Source: Channallabes apus
Taxonomy: Eukaryota > Chordata > Actinopteri > Siluriformes > Clariidae
Assembly (NCBI GenBank): GCA_030522415.1
Contig: CM060112.1
Span: forward strand, 1,878,001 to 1,942,000
Direction: 5' to 3'
Length of the DNA stretch: 64,000 nucleotides
Shown here: positions 24,589 through 37,669 of the stretch, piece after piece
Layout: every line of letters starts with the position of its first letter
How positions within the stretch are numbered: the stretch's first letter is position 1
Translations under genes and position numbers: made by a program
Notes under the pieces: generated by a model
The model's input: only the letters and a program-made list of their open reading frames with translations
What the model was told of the DNA's origin: nothing
The model's database searches: none

Positions 24589-25306
24589 CATTCAGTAGAA
24601 AGTGGTTAAGAGTCCATGAAGTGCTTCGGTTTCTCCTCCTCACTCTGTAAACACATGATACGGACCATCACCGCCAACCAACCAGGAGCAGCTCGTCTAT
24701 ACCTTGTCAGGGAATCAGGAAGCACCCGCCTCTCATATGTGCATTTAGGTTGTGTTCGTGTTTCCCCTGGGCGTGTCTTTTTAAGGGCGGAGCTTCCGTC
24801 CGATCACAGGTTGCACCTTTGAGAGTTTGTTTTTTTCTTTCAGTGCTTAAGGGTAAAAAAAAGTAATAATACATGGTCCATCATCCTTATTTTTAATTTT
24901 ATAGTATTCAAATATTTCATAATTTCCCTCAAAAAAAAAGCATTGAGTCGGATGATTTTTAACCGTGACTGACAGGAGAGAAAAGACAGAGATGTAGGAA
25001 TGTATCTGTATCTAAAGTTCTTTGACTAAGAATTAAAACCAAACAGAAACTCTTGCGATTGTTCTCTCTCAGATGTCAGTCACAACCGGATGACTTTAAA
25101 GCCCCTCCTGAAGGAGGGAACTATAAATAGATGTATATGCATTTCTTTTCCTCTTTCCCAGACTGGAATGAGGGACATAGCGACGAGGACGACCCCGCAG
25201 GACCCCGAGTCCCCTCAAAGACTCTCTTTAGCTACTCACGAAAAAAGAGACGTCTTTTGGGAGAGGAAGACAGAACGAGGGGAAAGGAGGATGAACAGGT
25301 GTGTGC

Positions 25307-25521
25307 TCAGTTGTGTGTGAGACACTGGAAGCGGTTTTTGAAGTACAAGAGGCCGTTTTTCGTACGTGTGGCGTCCGAGGAGGCCGGAGGGTAGCGGAAC
25401 TTGGCGTAGGCCTTGTCGCTTTCTGATTGGCCCCAGGGAAGTTTGATCTTGGTGGCATGGTTCACGATGACATCATCACAGGAGCCAACGTGGAGCAAGC
25501 CCAGGCCGTCTATGAAAAACT
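25307..25521 (-). CDS. b4galnt1: b4galnt1 exon 10 (terminal coding exon)
   Basis: Codes residues 462-532 and the stop. The acceptor is CCTCAG. It includes [14 protein letters not shown] with C476, HATKIKLPW, and the terminus [11 protein letters not shown], all strongly matching vertebrate B4GALNT1 C-termini. Confidence 0.95.
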
Positions 25522-28500
25522 CTGAGGACATGAGAGACACGAATAAACAAGAGGACCGGACAAAAACAACAACATCTCTGTTTTACATGGGAACAATCTG
25601 CTATGCTGTGAAGTTCAAAAGCGATCGTTCAGTACACACTTACCGAGGTGGGCGACGCGAGCCAGTCGGGGGTCGAAGCCCACCTGCCGCACCTTGTCCG
25701 TCCGAGCCAGGAAGAAGTTGATGACTCCATCAGTGACCACACAGTTGGGAAAGCCCTGGATGATGTGATGGAAACCTCGTCTCATGTGGAGGCAGTCTCC
25801 GTCCTCCTCTCCGGCTTCGATAGAGATGGTCTGTCTGTAAGTGGAGGTGTAACCTGTAGCTTCACGCACAGCACCACCCACCTACACACAACATACACAA
25901 ACACACACACACAAGTTCAGACACGCAATCCATTATTACAGTACTTAAACACCGTCGCTGGTGTAAATCATCTTGCCTGATCAGCAGTCACTTTACCTTT
26001 GAAAAGAATCGTGACAGAGCAGTGTTTCTGTGTAGATACACAGATATGCACACAGATACATAGAGCAGGCTGAGCTTTGAGCAGAGATCTTTTACCTCTC
26101 TAATGAGACTTGCTTTTGCTTTACACTCGCGCTGTACACGCGTGCACGGATGTTGATTATACCAGTGAGAGACGAGCACTAAGACAAAGCAGGGGAGACG
26201 ATTACCCACAATTCCACAGCACAAGAGAGAGAAAAACCGTTGGCTCATTTGTGATCATGTGACGCTCGGTGATACTCGGTACTCGTAAATCAAGACTTGC
26301 TCGTTTTCCAAGTCAAGATTTATTAAAAATCTTTGCTCGTATTGGGGAACACTCGCAAACCACGTTACTCGCAATCCGAGGTTTCACTGTATATCATTAA
26401 AAAAATCAACCTTGATAAAAAATATTAGTTCATCTCCAGATGGTGCTGTACATTTTTCAACGCACTTATAAGTGTGCAATTATACTACTCACAATAAGTT
26501 AGGACAGTGGTTCTCAAAGTGTGGGGCCCCACTAGTGGGGAATACAGACATGACAGGTGGGGCGCAATGAATGGGAGGAAATTAGTGGAAAATAATAGGA
26601 AAAAACTAAACAATCACACACAAATAAATGGATCATTAATACAAGTAAATTTAAAATAACATCAGTTGTGGGCCGGGAGAAAAAGTGGAACCATAGTGCA
26701 ACAATAATGGTTTAACGTCGGGCCAACTTGAGCAGCGCTGCTCGAATCACAATCCTGCGCGACTCTGACAGAAATAAACCGCGCCGACCATCAAAATACA
26801 TTTTACTCCGCTGGGATGCGCACGTACAAACCAGGCATGGCAAGGCGGAAACAATATTAAACAGTCCTGACATTTTGAATTGTTTTTAAATAAAAACAAA
26901 GTGGGTCGCGCAGGTTTGTGATTCGAGCGGCGCTGCGCGATCCACCGGGCTGCGCAAATAAACCAGAGCATCACTGCGCTATCCAGATAGTCGCGCTGCG
27001 CTGTATTTGCGCAGATATTCGGTTCAATTGGGTGCCACGGTTTCGTCCCACTTTTGATGTGTTTGGCTTCACATACACTTCGACAATGGAAGAAGACGGT
27101 GCAGCAGCAGTGAGTTTACTTACATGTGACAAAACCAACAACGAGGAGATTGTAAAGAAAAAGCTGCCTCGTCTGTGGTGTGGAATTGGTTTGGGTAGAA
27201 GAAAAGTGATACGAATGAGATGAACGTGATTTGCAAGGTACGCAAGTGCACTGTTTTAACAAGTGGTGGAAACACATCAAACCTTTTCTATCATCTGAAA
27301 TACAAGCATCCAATCGAATATGGCCAAAGTCAAAAAAATGCGGCAAACCTCAGCAATTCAAAGTTTATATAAAATTACATTATGTAAAACTGTTTCTTTG
27401 TGTTTTAATTGTTATTTATGCATTTTCAGATACAAATTGCTATATTGTGATATAGCAATTGTGATTGTGATCATTATCGAGGTAGAAAATAGCGTCCACA
27501 GTGTTAGAAGATTTTGGTTATATCGCCCCCCCCTAATGAAGTCTATCTTGAGCTTGGATTCATGGTGGTGATGGTGGGGGCAGAAGAGAGGCTCGTGTGT
27601 GTTTTGTGTCTTAAACTGCTGGCAGCAGACCGCATGAGACCCAACAAATTAGGAAGACACTTAGAGACAACACACTCCAGTCACGTTAATAAGCCACTCG
27701 ACTTCTTTCAAAGAAAGCTGGCAGAATACAGACAGCAGGATAATCGCATGGTAACATCTGAATCAGTGGACAGCAAAGCACAAATGGCTTCATTCAAAGT
27801 TGCATACAGAATTGGCCAGTACAAAAAAAACTACAAACGATTGCTGAGCAGCTAATAAACACGGGGTCAATTATGCAAAGATAAGTGACAACGTAAGCCT
27901 TTTATAACAATTGCACGTGTATTTTATCTGTTTTTAACTTGGTGTTGTTTGATCTTATTGGTTTAGAAATTGATATTTCAATAAACAGTAAACTTGGCCG
28001 ATTACGTTATTATTTTGTTGACAAGTGGGACTTGAAAATTCGCTCACCCCCTTAAGTGGGGAATGACAGAAAAAGTTTGAGAACCACTGAGTTAGGAACA
28101 TTGTTATTTAGATGAGTGCTTTTCCTAATTGCTCTGAATTTGAATGAAATAAGTAAAAGTTCCCTTTGATATTACTAATAATGTATGAGAAGAAACAATT
28201 TATTAGTTTAATATTTATTAAATCAAAAATTTAGACAACTACGAGTTCCACTCTTCCACAAGTGCTACATGCAGTTCTGTCAGGTTACGTGGGGGTGGGG
28301 TACGATCATCCGGTCTCTGCATCAACTGGTCCCAGACGTGCTCTATGGGGTTCAGGTCAGGGGACATTGATGGCCAGACCATATAAGGCACTCCATCTCC
28401 CTGAAGTCGAGCTGTGACAATTTTGCCACATTGTGGTGGAGCCATTATCATCCATGAACAGAACGTTGGGAGTGTGCTGGCGGAATTGGGGGATGATGAT

Positions 28501-30088
28501 GGGTTCTATGATGTCTCTGAGGTAATAATGTGCAGTGACTGAGCCATGTACAATAACCAAATCTGTTTTGCGCTGACTGGTGATGCCTGCCCATGTCTTG
28601 TGCCCACTGTTCAGGGCGGTGTCTTGGTGTTAGTGGAGTCGCCTGCAACGGTTGTCTTGCATTCAAGCCAAGGCGGTGGGTTGGCTGTGAATGGTTTGTC
28701 TGGAAACCCTAGTACCCCTCGCATCTCGTAAACGGGCCTGCAGCTGTGTGGCTGAGTGCATAATGATGTCTGAGTGCAGAGGTCCTTAGGTACTGGTCGT
28801 GGTTGCGGTCTGTCACTCGTGGGGCTCCACTCCTGGGTCTGTCATGAACTATACCAGTAGTTCTGTGTCTTGATGCCAGTCTGCTGATGACACTTTGAGA
28901 CACACCAAGTTCACGAGTAACATCTGACTGCCTGCCACTGACACGAAGGCCAGCCATGGCCAGGTGGCGCTGCTCGTCCGTTAAGTGACATCATGTGTTC
29001 ATGGCTGTTTGAATGATGAACTTGGAATGACTTACTGACAATACCAGCTTTTTATACCCACAGAATGTTGAAATTGATGCCACATTGAAAAAGGTTGTCT
29101 TTTGCTATTGTCCCCAATATAAGGCACATCTGTACACAATGAGACCATTACATGGAAAACAAAAATGAGGTGTGTCCATCACCTCAATACAATTCCCAGA
29201 AAATGTATAAAGTGAAGCAAACACCATATGTATGACATCCACTAAGTCTCTCACAATATCTCACAATGTGTAGTTAGAGCTACACATGCTGCTCCTGTGC
29301 TTCCAGTGATCCAGACCTCATCTGCCCTCTGCACCTACTGACTCGTCCCTATGCTCAACTGGACTGCATGTTAATTTAAATAATTTCTGTCATATTGAAC
29401 TTTCACCTGCACAACACACATGATGTTATATCATTTCTATCTGTTATCACCCAGATGAGGATGGGTTCCCTGTTGAGTCTGGTTCCTCTCAAGGTTTCTT
29501 CCTAATGCCATCTCAGGGAGTTTTTCCTTGCCACTAAAAACACTAATAGGGAAAACAGTAATCTTTTATTTAATTAAAATGTTACATTAATTTTACATTT
29601 TTATTGTGTCATATTAATATAAAAAATATGATGATAATAATAGATACTGTACAGTATATACATCCTTTTTTGAGCTCCTTTTTATTCATGGTCCAGCCAG
29701 GCGTAATGAATTATGGCAAAGTTTTCATTCCCATTTCTGGGAAAGTGAAGACCCGGTGTTCACTCGTTCCCTACACCGTTCGCAGTTCCCTTTGAACAGA
29801 GCAGTTTCGCTCCCTGCGGTGGCTGAACCCCCGGTGCGGTGCACTTCACAGGGAACTTCTAGCCGATCAGAACATGTGGAGAACATGTGGGGACGATCAG
29901 TACAGAGACAGGGAGACAACACACACAAACACACACACACGCACATGCACAATAAGAGTCCCGAGGAAAGTTCCAGAACTGATCTCTATTTCCAGTCTGT
30001 TCCTGATCAGTGTGAGGTCGTCTGTTCCTGTTTGGTTCTGAGTTTGAAACACAGGATGTTGACGTTCACAGGGCTACTGGAGATAAAA

Positions 30089-30137
<49 letters not shown>

Positions 30138-30343
30138 AGTGTGCGTGCCAGCATTAGAATCCGCATGTGGATGTAGAATGTCTGTTTTGTTCAAAAGGTT
30201 ACATAACTGACCCCCTGAGCCCACGCCAAATTCTGCAGCCTCGTGTTCCCGCCTCTGGTAAACCGCGAAACTTATCTGGACCCAAATGTTCCTTACGCTG
30301 GTGTGTGTCTCACTATAACTCCACTTCTCACTTCCTTTCGCTA

Positions 30344-30405
<62 letters not shown>

Positions 30406-33400
30406 AAGCAGCACGATCTAAGTGCTACAAATAACAAGGAAAGGCAGGAAATGAGAGAGACTGGGAAACAGAGGTGGACGTGTAACGTTACAGGAAGTAA
30501 ACTGATAACAGGTGCGTACAAATGTGATGACAGTTTATATGACACCATAAGGGGTGCGGACAGAACCAGGAAGTGAAAATAATGTCACAATAAGAGCACC
30601 ATTCTCTGAGGAGATTCTATGACATTTATCATATATATATGTGTGTAGCTGCTCATTTATGTAGTTGACATAATCTTTTGCAGTAATTACCAAGCAGCAT
30701 TTACAGCCGTTTCATGAGTGCTGATAATAAACAGTAACAGCACTGTGACATGTAACTCTATGTGTCCCAGGTGTTGTCCAGTGGTTAATGACACTGTGTG
30801 TCTCAGTGTGGGTGAGAGTAAGTCTGTACGGTCCGCAGTACTGAGGAGAGAGCAGCTGTCTGACAAAACCCACATACACACCCAGTCACAGAAGCACTTT
30901 CAGTAAGAACACACACCTGATAACGTTATGTAACGTCTTAAACAACACGCCGTCTCTGCACTAATCACTTCTAAGTCGCTCTGAATCGCCTCTGAACCGT
31001 CCGTGTCGTTCTGTTCACGGCTAACGCTTAGCTACAAAGCTAACTAACACAAGGCTGAATCCCAAATCCCTCTCTCTGACCCCTGATCAAAGGCAATACT
31101 TGGTGTGTGGAACAAGGGATTGTACATAGTGCACTAGCTTTCCATTTAACACTATTTGGGATTGAACCTCGGAACTCAGAAGTTAACAGAGCTGAGGTTG
31201 TGTAACTATGCTTGTATTACTCGACCTCAGTGCAGCTTTTGACACTATTGATCATGCTATTCTTCTTCACAGATTAGAAAATGTAGTAGGAATTAAGGGT
31301 ACAGCCCTCTCCTGGCTCAGATCCTATTTGACCGATCGTTATCAGTATGTAGACTTAAATGGTGATTATTCTGCATGTTCTCTAGTGGAGTTTGGCGTTC
31401 CGCAGAGTTCAGTTTTAGGCCCACTGCTTTTTTCCCTTTACATGCTTCCTCTGGGCAACATAATCCGTAAGCATGGTATTAGTTTTCATTGTTATGCTGA
31501 CGACACACAGCTATACATCTCAACAAAACCTGATGAGAAAAACCATCTTACTCAAGTTGAGCAATGTGTTCAAGACATAAGAAATTGAATGCTAATTAAC
31601 TTCCTTCTGCTTAATCCGGATAAGACAGAAGTTCTAGTCATAGGACCGCATACAGCTAGAAGTAAAATCTTAGATCACACCGTAACTTTAGATGGCCTTT
31701 CTGTTCCGTCAAGTGCAACAGTAAAAGACCTCGGCGTGATTATAGATTCCAGCCTTTCATTTGAAGCTCATGTAGATAATATCACCAGGATAGCATTCTT
31801 TCACCTCAGAAATATTGCCAAGATAAAAAATATACTGTCGCTAAATGATGCCGAAAAACTAGTTCATGCTTTTATCACCTCTAGGTTGGACTATTGTAAT
31901 GCCTTACTGTCTGGTTGTTCAGTTAGGTGCATAAAAAAGCTTCAGCTAGTCCAGAATGCAGCAGTGAGAGTCCTCACTAGAACCAGAAGATATGAGCACA
32001 TCACCCCTATCCTATCTTCACTACATTGGCTCCCTGTGAAATTTCGCATTGATTTTAAAATACTACTCTTGACATATAAAGCATTAAATGGTCTCGCGCC
32101 GCAGAATCTGAGCGAACTGCTAGTGTCTTACGATCCGCCACGCCTACTTCGGTCAAAGGATGCAGGCTGCTTATCAGTACCGCGTATTATGAAAACTACA
32201 GCTGGGGGCAGAGCTTTTTCTTACAAAGCCCCAAAATTATGGAATAGTCTTCCAAATAGTGTTCGGGACTCAGACACAGTCTCAGTGTTTAAGTCTAGGC
32301 TAAAAACCTATTTATTTAGCCAAGCATTTTTATAAATAGATTTGCCATAAGGTAAAGGAGCAGATCTGGGGGACTCATGGACGTAGAGTATTATGGTGAA
32401 CTGGCATGTTTAGATGCTGTCTTCCTCACTCTCATTTGATCACTCAGGTTTGTTGACGGTGAGGTGATTGTTTGCTTTACATCTCAGTTCCCCCTGATGT
32501 TTGTGTTTCCTTCTGGCTCTCCCTTTTAGTTATGATGTCATAGTTAGTCCTGCCGGAGTCCCTGCTTACACTCTACAGTAAATATACATTCACATTATAC
32601 ATTATGTGACTGTGATCATACCTAACTGCCATCTCTCCCCCTCTTTCTCTTTCCTCTCTCCCCCTGTCTCCCCCTTTCACTCTCTCTCTCTCTGTCGAGC
32701 TACACATGTGGTTCCTGAGCTGCCAGTGATCCAGACTCCCTCTGCCCTCCGGACCTGTCTGATCCATCCTGGTGCCCCGTTTCTGGTTGGAGGTCTCATC
32801 GCATGGATGCCCCGTGTGTCTCTTTGGGATGCGTCTGGTGTCTGGGGATGATTCTATCTACTTAGAAGATGGTTCTGGCCTCGACTGGTGTTGTCAGCTG
32901 TTTCTCTGAGGACTTGACATCTATCTGAGTCTCCAATAACTACTGGACTCCATTTTAACATCAATTAACATCAACTATTATAGCTGAACTGGCTGCCACC
33001 TAACACACTGTATAAATGCAGATCATTTCCTGCTATCTGTTTCACCCAGATGAGGATGGGTTCCCTGTCGAGTCTGGTTCCTCTCAAGGTTTCTTCCTAT
33101 TACCATCTCAGGGAGTTTTTCCTTGCCACTGTCGTCCTCGGGCTTGCTCACCAGGGACTATCTGACCATTTTTTATTCATACACATTCACATTCCATACA
33201 AACTTAAATAAAAATGTAAAGCTGTTTTGAGACAATGTCAATTGTTAAAAGCGCTATACAAATAAAACTGAATTGAACTGAATTTAGCACTAGTCCTGTC
33301 CCTAGTCTCTAGTCCCGTCTCTCGTCCCCCCCGTGTCTTTAGCCCTAGTCTTGTCTCTAGTCCTGTCTATCGTCCTCCCGTGTCTCTAGTCTTGTCTCCA

Positions 33401-34042
33401 GTCCCTGTATCAGCTCCATGCTTGGCTTGTAGAGCCTTTGTACTGTGTGTACTGTTATTTAAGCCTGTGTTTCATCATAATGCTTATGTCCTGTTTGTCT
33501 TGTCATAGAGCCTGGGTATCGTTCAATTATGGACATTATAATTTGAGTGTTCGTTTCTGTCTGTATTGTGTCTTTGTGATTCATGTTTTGTTATGTTATG
33601 ATTAAAGACTCTTTTGTATAAAAACACCCCTCTGCGCCTATGACTGCCCTTTTGTGCCCACGGCAACATCAGCTAGTAACAACCCCATTCGTGACACAGG
33701 TAATAATTATTAAATCTTAAATCTTTATATTATATAATGGTTATAAATTATAATTCTTTTGATTGTATAAAGCTGCTTTGTGACAATGTCAATTGTTAAA
33801 AGCGCTATAGAAATAAAATTGATAAATAAATAAATTGAATGTAAAACAAAGCCCATATGTGTGGCAGATGACTGTTGAATAAAGTGTAAAGCGTCTCACC
33901 AGGTCGAGTGTGGTCTTCTCCAGAACGTCCACCAGTTTCTCCAGCTTGGTGTTGGCAGTGAAGATGAAATCATCGTCCACCCACAGCACATACTTGGTGG
34001 TGACCTGAGACACGGCCAGATTACGACCTGCAAACCAACCCT

Positions 34043-34078
<36 letters not shown>

Positions 34079-36878
34079 GAAAGACCAACAATCAGTTATG
34101 CTGTATAAGTTTTTGCAGTCTATCGTTTTAGTGAACTGAGTCAAATAATCTGACTCACAGAACAGGAGTCGTTTTAATGAAAGTGATTCTATATCAGTAA
34201 GTAAATGATTAGACTTGGTGTAATAAGTGAAATGTCCTAAAACGCAGACCTCATGTACCGGGATCTCATACCTTTCCAAACGGCATGATGTAATGCTCGA
34301 TGTACGGGCCAGACACAACCCTGGGGTTTTCGCTGTCGTCGGCTATCACTATGGTAACGGTGGGGTAATAGAGCCGTATGCTGTCTATCAGGTCCTGAAG
34401 CTTGTTGTAACGCAGGAAGGTTTTGGTGGCGATCGTCACGAGAGCGCTGATGTTGTACTCTGAGATCATACAGAAGAGAAAAACCTGTCAGGACTTTAAA
34501 TCAACACCACCTGAGCGATCTGATCTCAACTGCACGCGGATGTGATGATGTAGGAATCAAAAGTTACCAAGGCTACGTGCTTCTGTCAGGTCGAGTCATT
34601 TTATTTGCACATTTACTGTATGAATGTTATATAGCTGTATCTATTATACAAAAGTCTACTGTATCACTGGACATGGCATTGCTTCAAATAAAACAAGATG
34701 AGCAAATAGAACACTATACAAAGGTCATGAGTGGTAGGAAAAGAAAAAAAATTCTGCAAAATAAATGTAAATCCATAAATCAATCCATAAATAAATAGAT
34801 AGATAATTAAAACTTCATCCGAAAATTTTATTAATTAATTAATTAAAATTAATAAATATAATCTATTAAAAAATCAGTAATTAATACAATTATACACCGC
34901 GTTCCAAGTTATTATGCAAATTGGATGTAAGTGTCATAAACATTAAATGTTTAGTTTTTAAATTAAACTCATGGATGGTGTCGTGTCTCAGGGCTCTTTG
35001 GGTCACTGAAATGAATCTCAGACACGTGTGATAATTAGTTTGCCAGATGAGGACAATTAAAGGAAAAGTACTGAAGAAGGTTGTTCCACATTATTAAGCA
35101 GCCGCAGGTTTCAAGCGATATGGGAAAGAAAAAGGATCTCTGCTGCCGAAAAGCCTCAAATAGTGCAATGCCTTGGACACGGTATAAAAACATTAGATAT
35201 TTCATGAAAACTTAAGCGTGATCATCGTACTGTGAAGACATTTGTGGCTGATTCAGAGCACAGACAGGTTCGTGCAGATGAAGGCAGAATGAAGAAGGTT
35301 TCTGCAAGACAAATTCATCAGATTAAGAGAGCAGCTGCTGAAATGCCATTACAAAGCAGCAAACAGGTATTTGAAGCTGCTGGTGCCTCTGGAGTCCCGC
35401 GAACCTCAAGGTGTTGGATCCTTTAGAGGCTTGCAGTTGTGCATAAACCTACTATTCGGCCCCTAATCAATGCTCACAAGCAGAACCGGTTGCAGTGGGT
35501 CCAGGCATACATGAAGACAAGTTTTTAAACAGTCTTGTTTACTGATGAGTGTCGTGCGACCCTGGATGGTCCAGATGGATGGAGTAGTGGATGGTTGGTG
35601 AATGGCCAACAAGGCTGCGACGTCAACAAGGAGGTTCCGGAGTCATGTTTTGGGCCAGAATCATGGGCAGAGAGCTGGTCGGCCCCTGTAGGGTCCCTGA
35701 AGGTGTGAAAATGACCTCTGCAAAGTATATTGACTGACCACTTTCTTCCATGGTACAAAAAGAAGAACCGTGGCTTCTGTAACAAAATCATCTTCATGCA
35801 CGACAATGTACCATCTCATGCTGCAAAGAATACCTCTGTGTCATTGGCTGCTATGGGGATAAAAGATGAGAAACTCATGGTGTGGCCACCATCCTCCCCT
35901 GACCTCAACCCCATTGAGAACCTTTGGAGAATCCTCTAAAGATCTATGAGGGTGGGAGGCGGTTCACATCAAAACAGCAGCTCTGGGAGGCTATTCTGAC
36001 ATCCTGCAAAGAAATTCAAGCAGAAACTGTCCACAAACTCACAAGTTCAATGGATGTAAGAATTGTGAAGGTGATATAAAGAAGAGGTCCTATGTTCAGA
36101 TGTAACATGTAGCCCTGTTAGGATGTTTTTGATTGAAATAGTTTTTGATTTCAGTAAATATGACCTCATAATGCTGCAAATTTAACAAAAGCCTATTTTC
36201 AGCTCTTTACAACCTATAAAATGTTTTAACTCTGTTGTGCAGAATAATTTGGAACAGTGTTTCAGTTTTTTATTTTTAAATAAATATTATCATTAGGAGG
36301 TTTGTTCAATAAAATTCTAATTATAACCTAAAGGTTGATGACTAGAAAATTATACTGACTGTCATTTGCATGGGGAAAGATATCATGGTGTATTTGTGGT
36401 TTAAATCTACACTCAGGCCAAGCAAACGGTCACCTTTGCCCCCGTCCGAGCCGGGGTTGTAGAGTTTGGGCGTCATGCCGTGACGTATTTTGATGGTGAA
36501 AGCAGCCTGATGCCCCTCCGTCTCTAACTGCACTGAAACATAAACACACAAACACTCACGTCACATCACGTGTCCACAATCCGGGTGAAAATGTTTGCAT
36601 ATTTAGATTAACAGCAGGATTTTAAAACACAGACAAGATTGCTGCATGTCGCCTCGCACCATTAGGGTTGAGGGTTTGATTCCTGCATGGGTTTGTGCGC
36701 ATGGGGTTTCCTCCCACAGTCCAAAGACATGCAGATTCGGCTAACTGATGTTCCTGGCTAACCCCAAAGCGCCTGTAGTGGGTGAGTGTGTGTTTGTGAC
36801 AGTGACCTCTGGTGACCTGGAGGAACTGCACAGTGTTTCTGAATTAAATTGCAACTATACAGTATATCTGCTGTGTTA

Positions 36879-36916
<38 letters not shown>

Positions 36917-37608
36917 ACCAGTGTCAGCAGTGCTGGGGTGGAACAGCGTGTTTGTGTACGTGATGAACTGTAGCTGGCGGTTCAGGTTGGGTAAGAAGAT
37001 GCTGCTCAGCGTCATGTGCATCTCACCGTCACCTCTGACCTTTACCCCCTCAACCTCTGCGCCGATGTTAAACGTACCGAGAGACGCAGAGAAGTTCAGC
37101 TAAAAAGCAACAGAGAGAGAGAATCTGGATCTGAGGAAAAGCCAGATGTTAACAATACAGGAGTACTTGAGGTCCAGACTGTAGGATCATACACGTAAGA
37201 CGTTTCTACAATACACAGTATGAAACAAGGAGCGTTCAAGTCAAACTCGGACTTTTGACTGTGAAGAATAACAGTACACAGTCCTTTGAGTAAAAACTCC
37301 CTTTATTTCTCTCTATACAGTATCCCAGTGTTTCACCTGCAATTTACAAACCTTGTTTAGTCCATAATTCACACTTTGGTTTTCAGCTCATTCCACATTC
37401 CTGCCCTGAACTCTGTCCACGATTAGTCTGTTAATTTACTATTATTAGTAGTAGTAGTAGTAATATAGTGAGGTGTTACTGAGCCTCATCATCTCCCCCT
37501 TTCCCATGTAAAGCTGACGGACATGAATGATGTCACTCTGCTTCTCAGATTTGCTCTTGGCGTTGGCGCTTAATTTGACCAACAACAGCTTTAGAAAAGA
37601 GGATGCAG

Positions 37609-37669
<61 letters not shown>

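Larger units (their letters stand above)
19623..25130. other. Gene-poor region downstream of b4galnt1
   Basis: It contains a G-tract at 19887-19903, (GAA)n near 20093-20110, an (AACATT)n low-complexity run at 20430-20575 and a (TA)n array at 22090-22143. A MITE terminus follows at 22144-22636, then a short GCCGGACCTA triplication at about 23211-23233 and (CA)n at 24553-24586. The open frames of up to 125 codons around 23000-23520 show no recognisable domain. The b4galnt1 3' UTR probably occupies the right end; an ATTAAA polyadenylation hexamer (minus strand) lies at 24892-24897. Confidence 0.5.
26485..29150 (-). mobile_element. Tc1-like transposon remnant (minus-strand transposase), split by a hAT element
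   Basis: The terminus CTACTCACAATAAGTTAGGA is separated from its continuation (AGTTAGGAACATTGTTATTT) by the hAT insertion at 26505-28089. The transposase reads from about 28990 to 28239 on the minus strand: [19 protein letters not shown] (helix-turn-helix), [11 protein letters not shown], then [15 protein letters not shown], the third catalytic block of Tc1 proteins. The middle is shifted in frame and the DDN block is damaged (reads FMDDNGSTT), so it is inactive. The right boundary is uncertain because the opposite terminus was not found. Confidence 0.75.
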
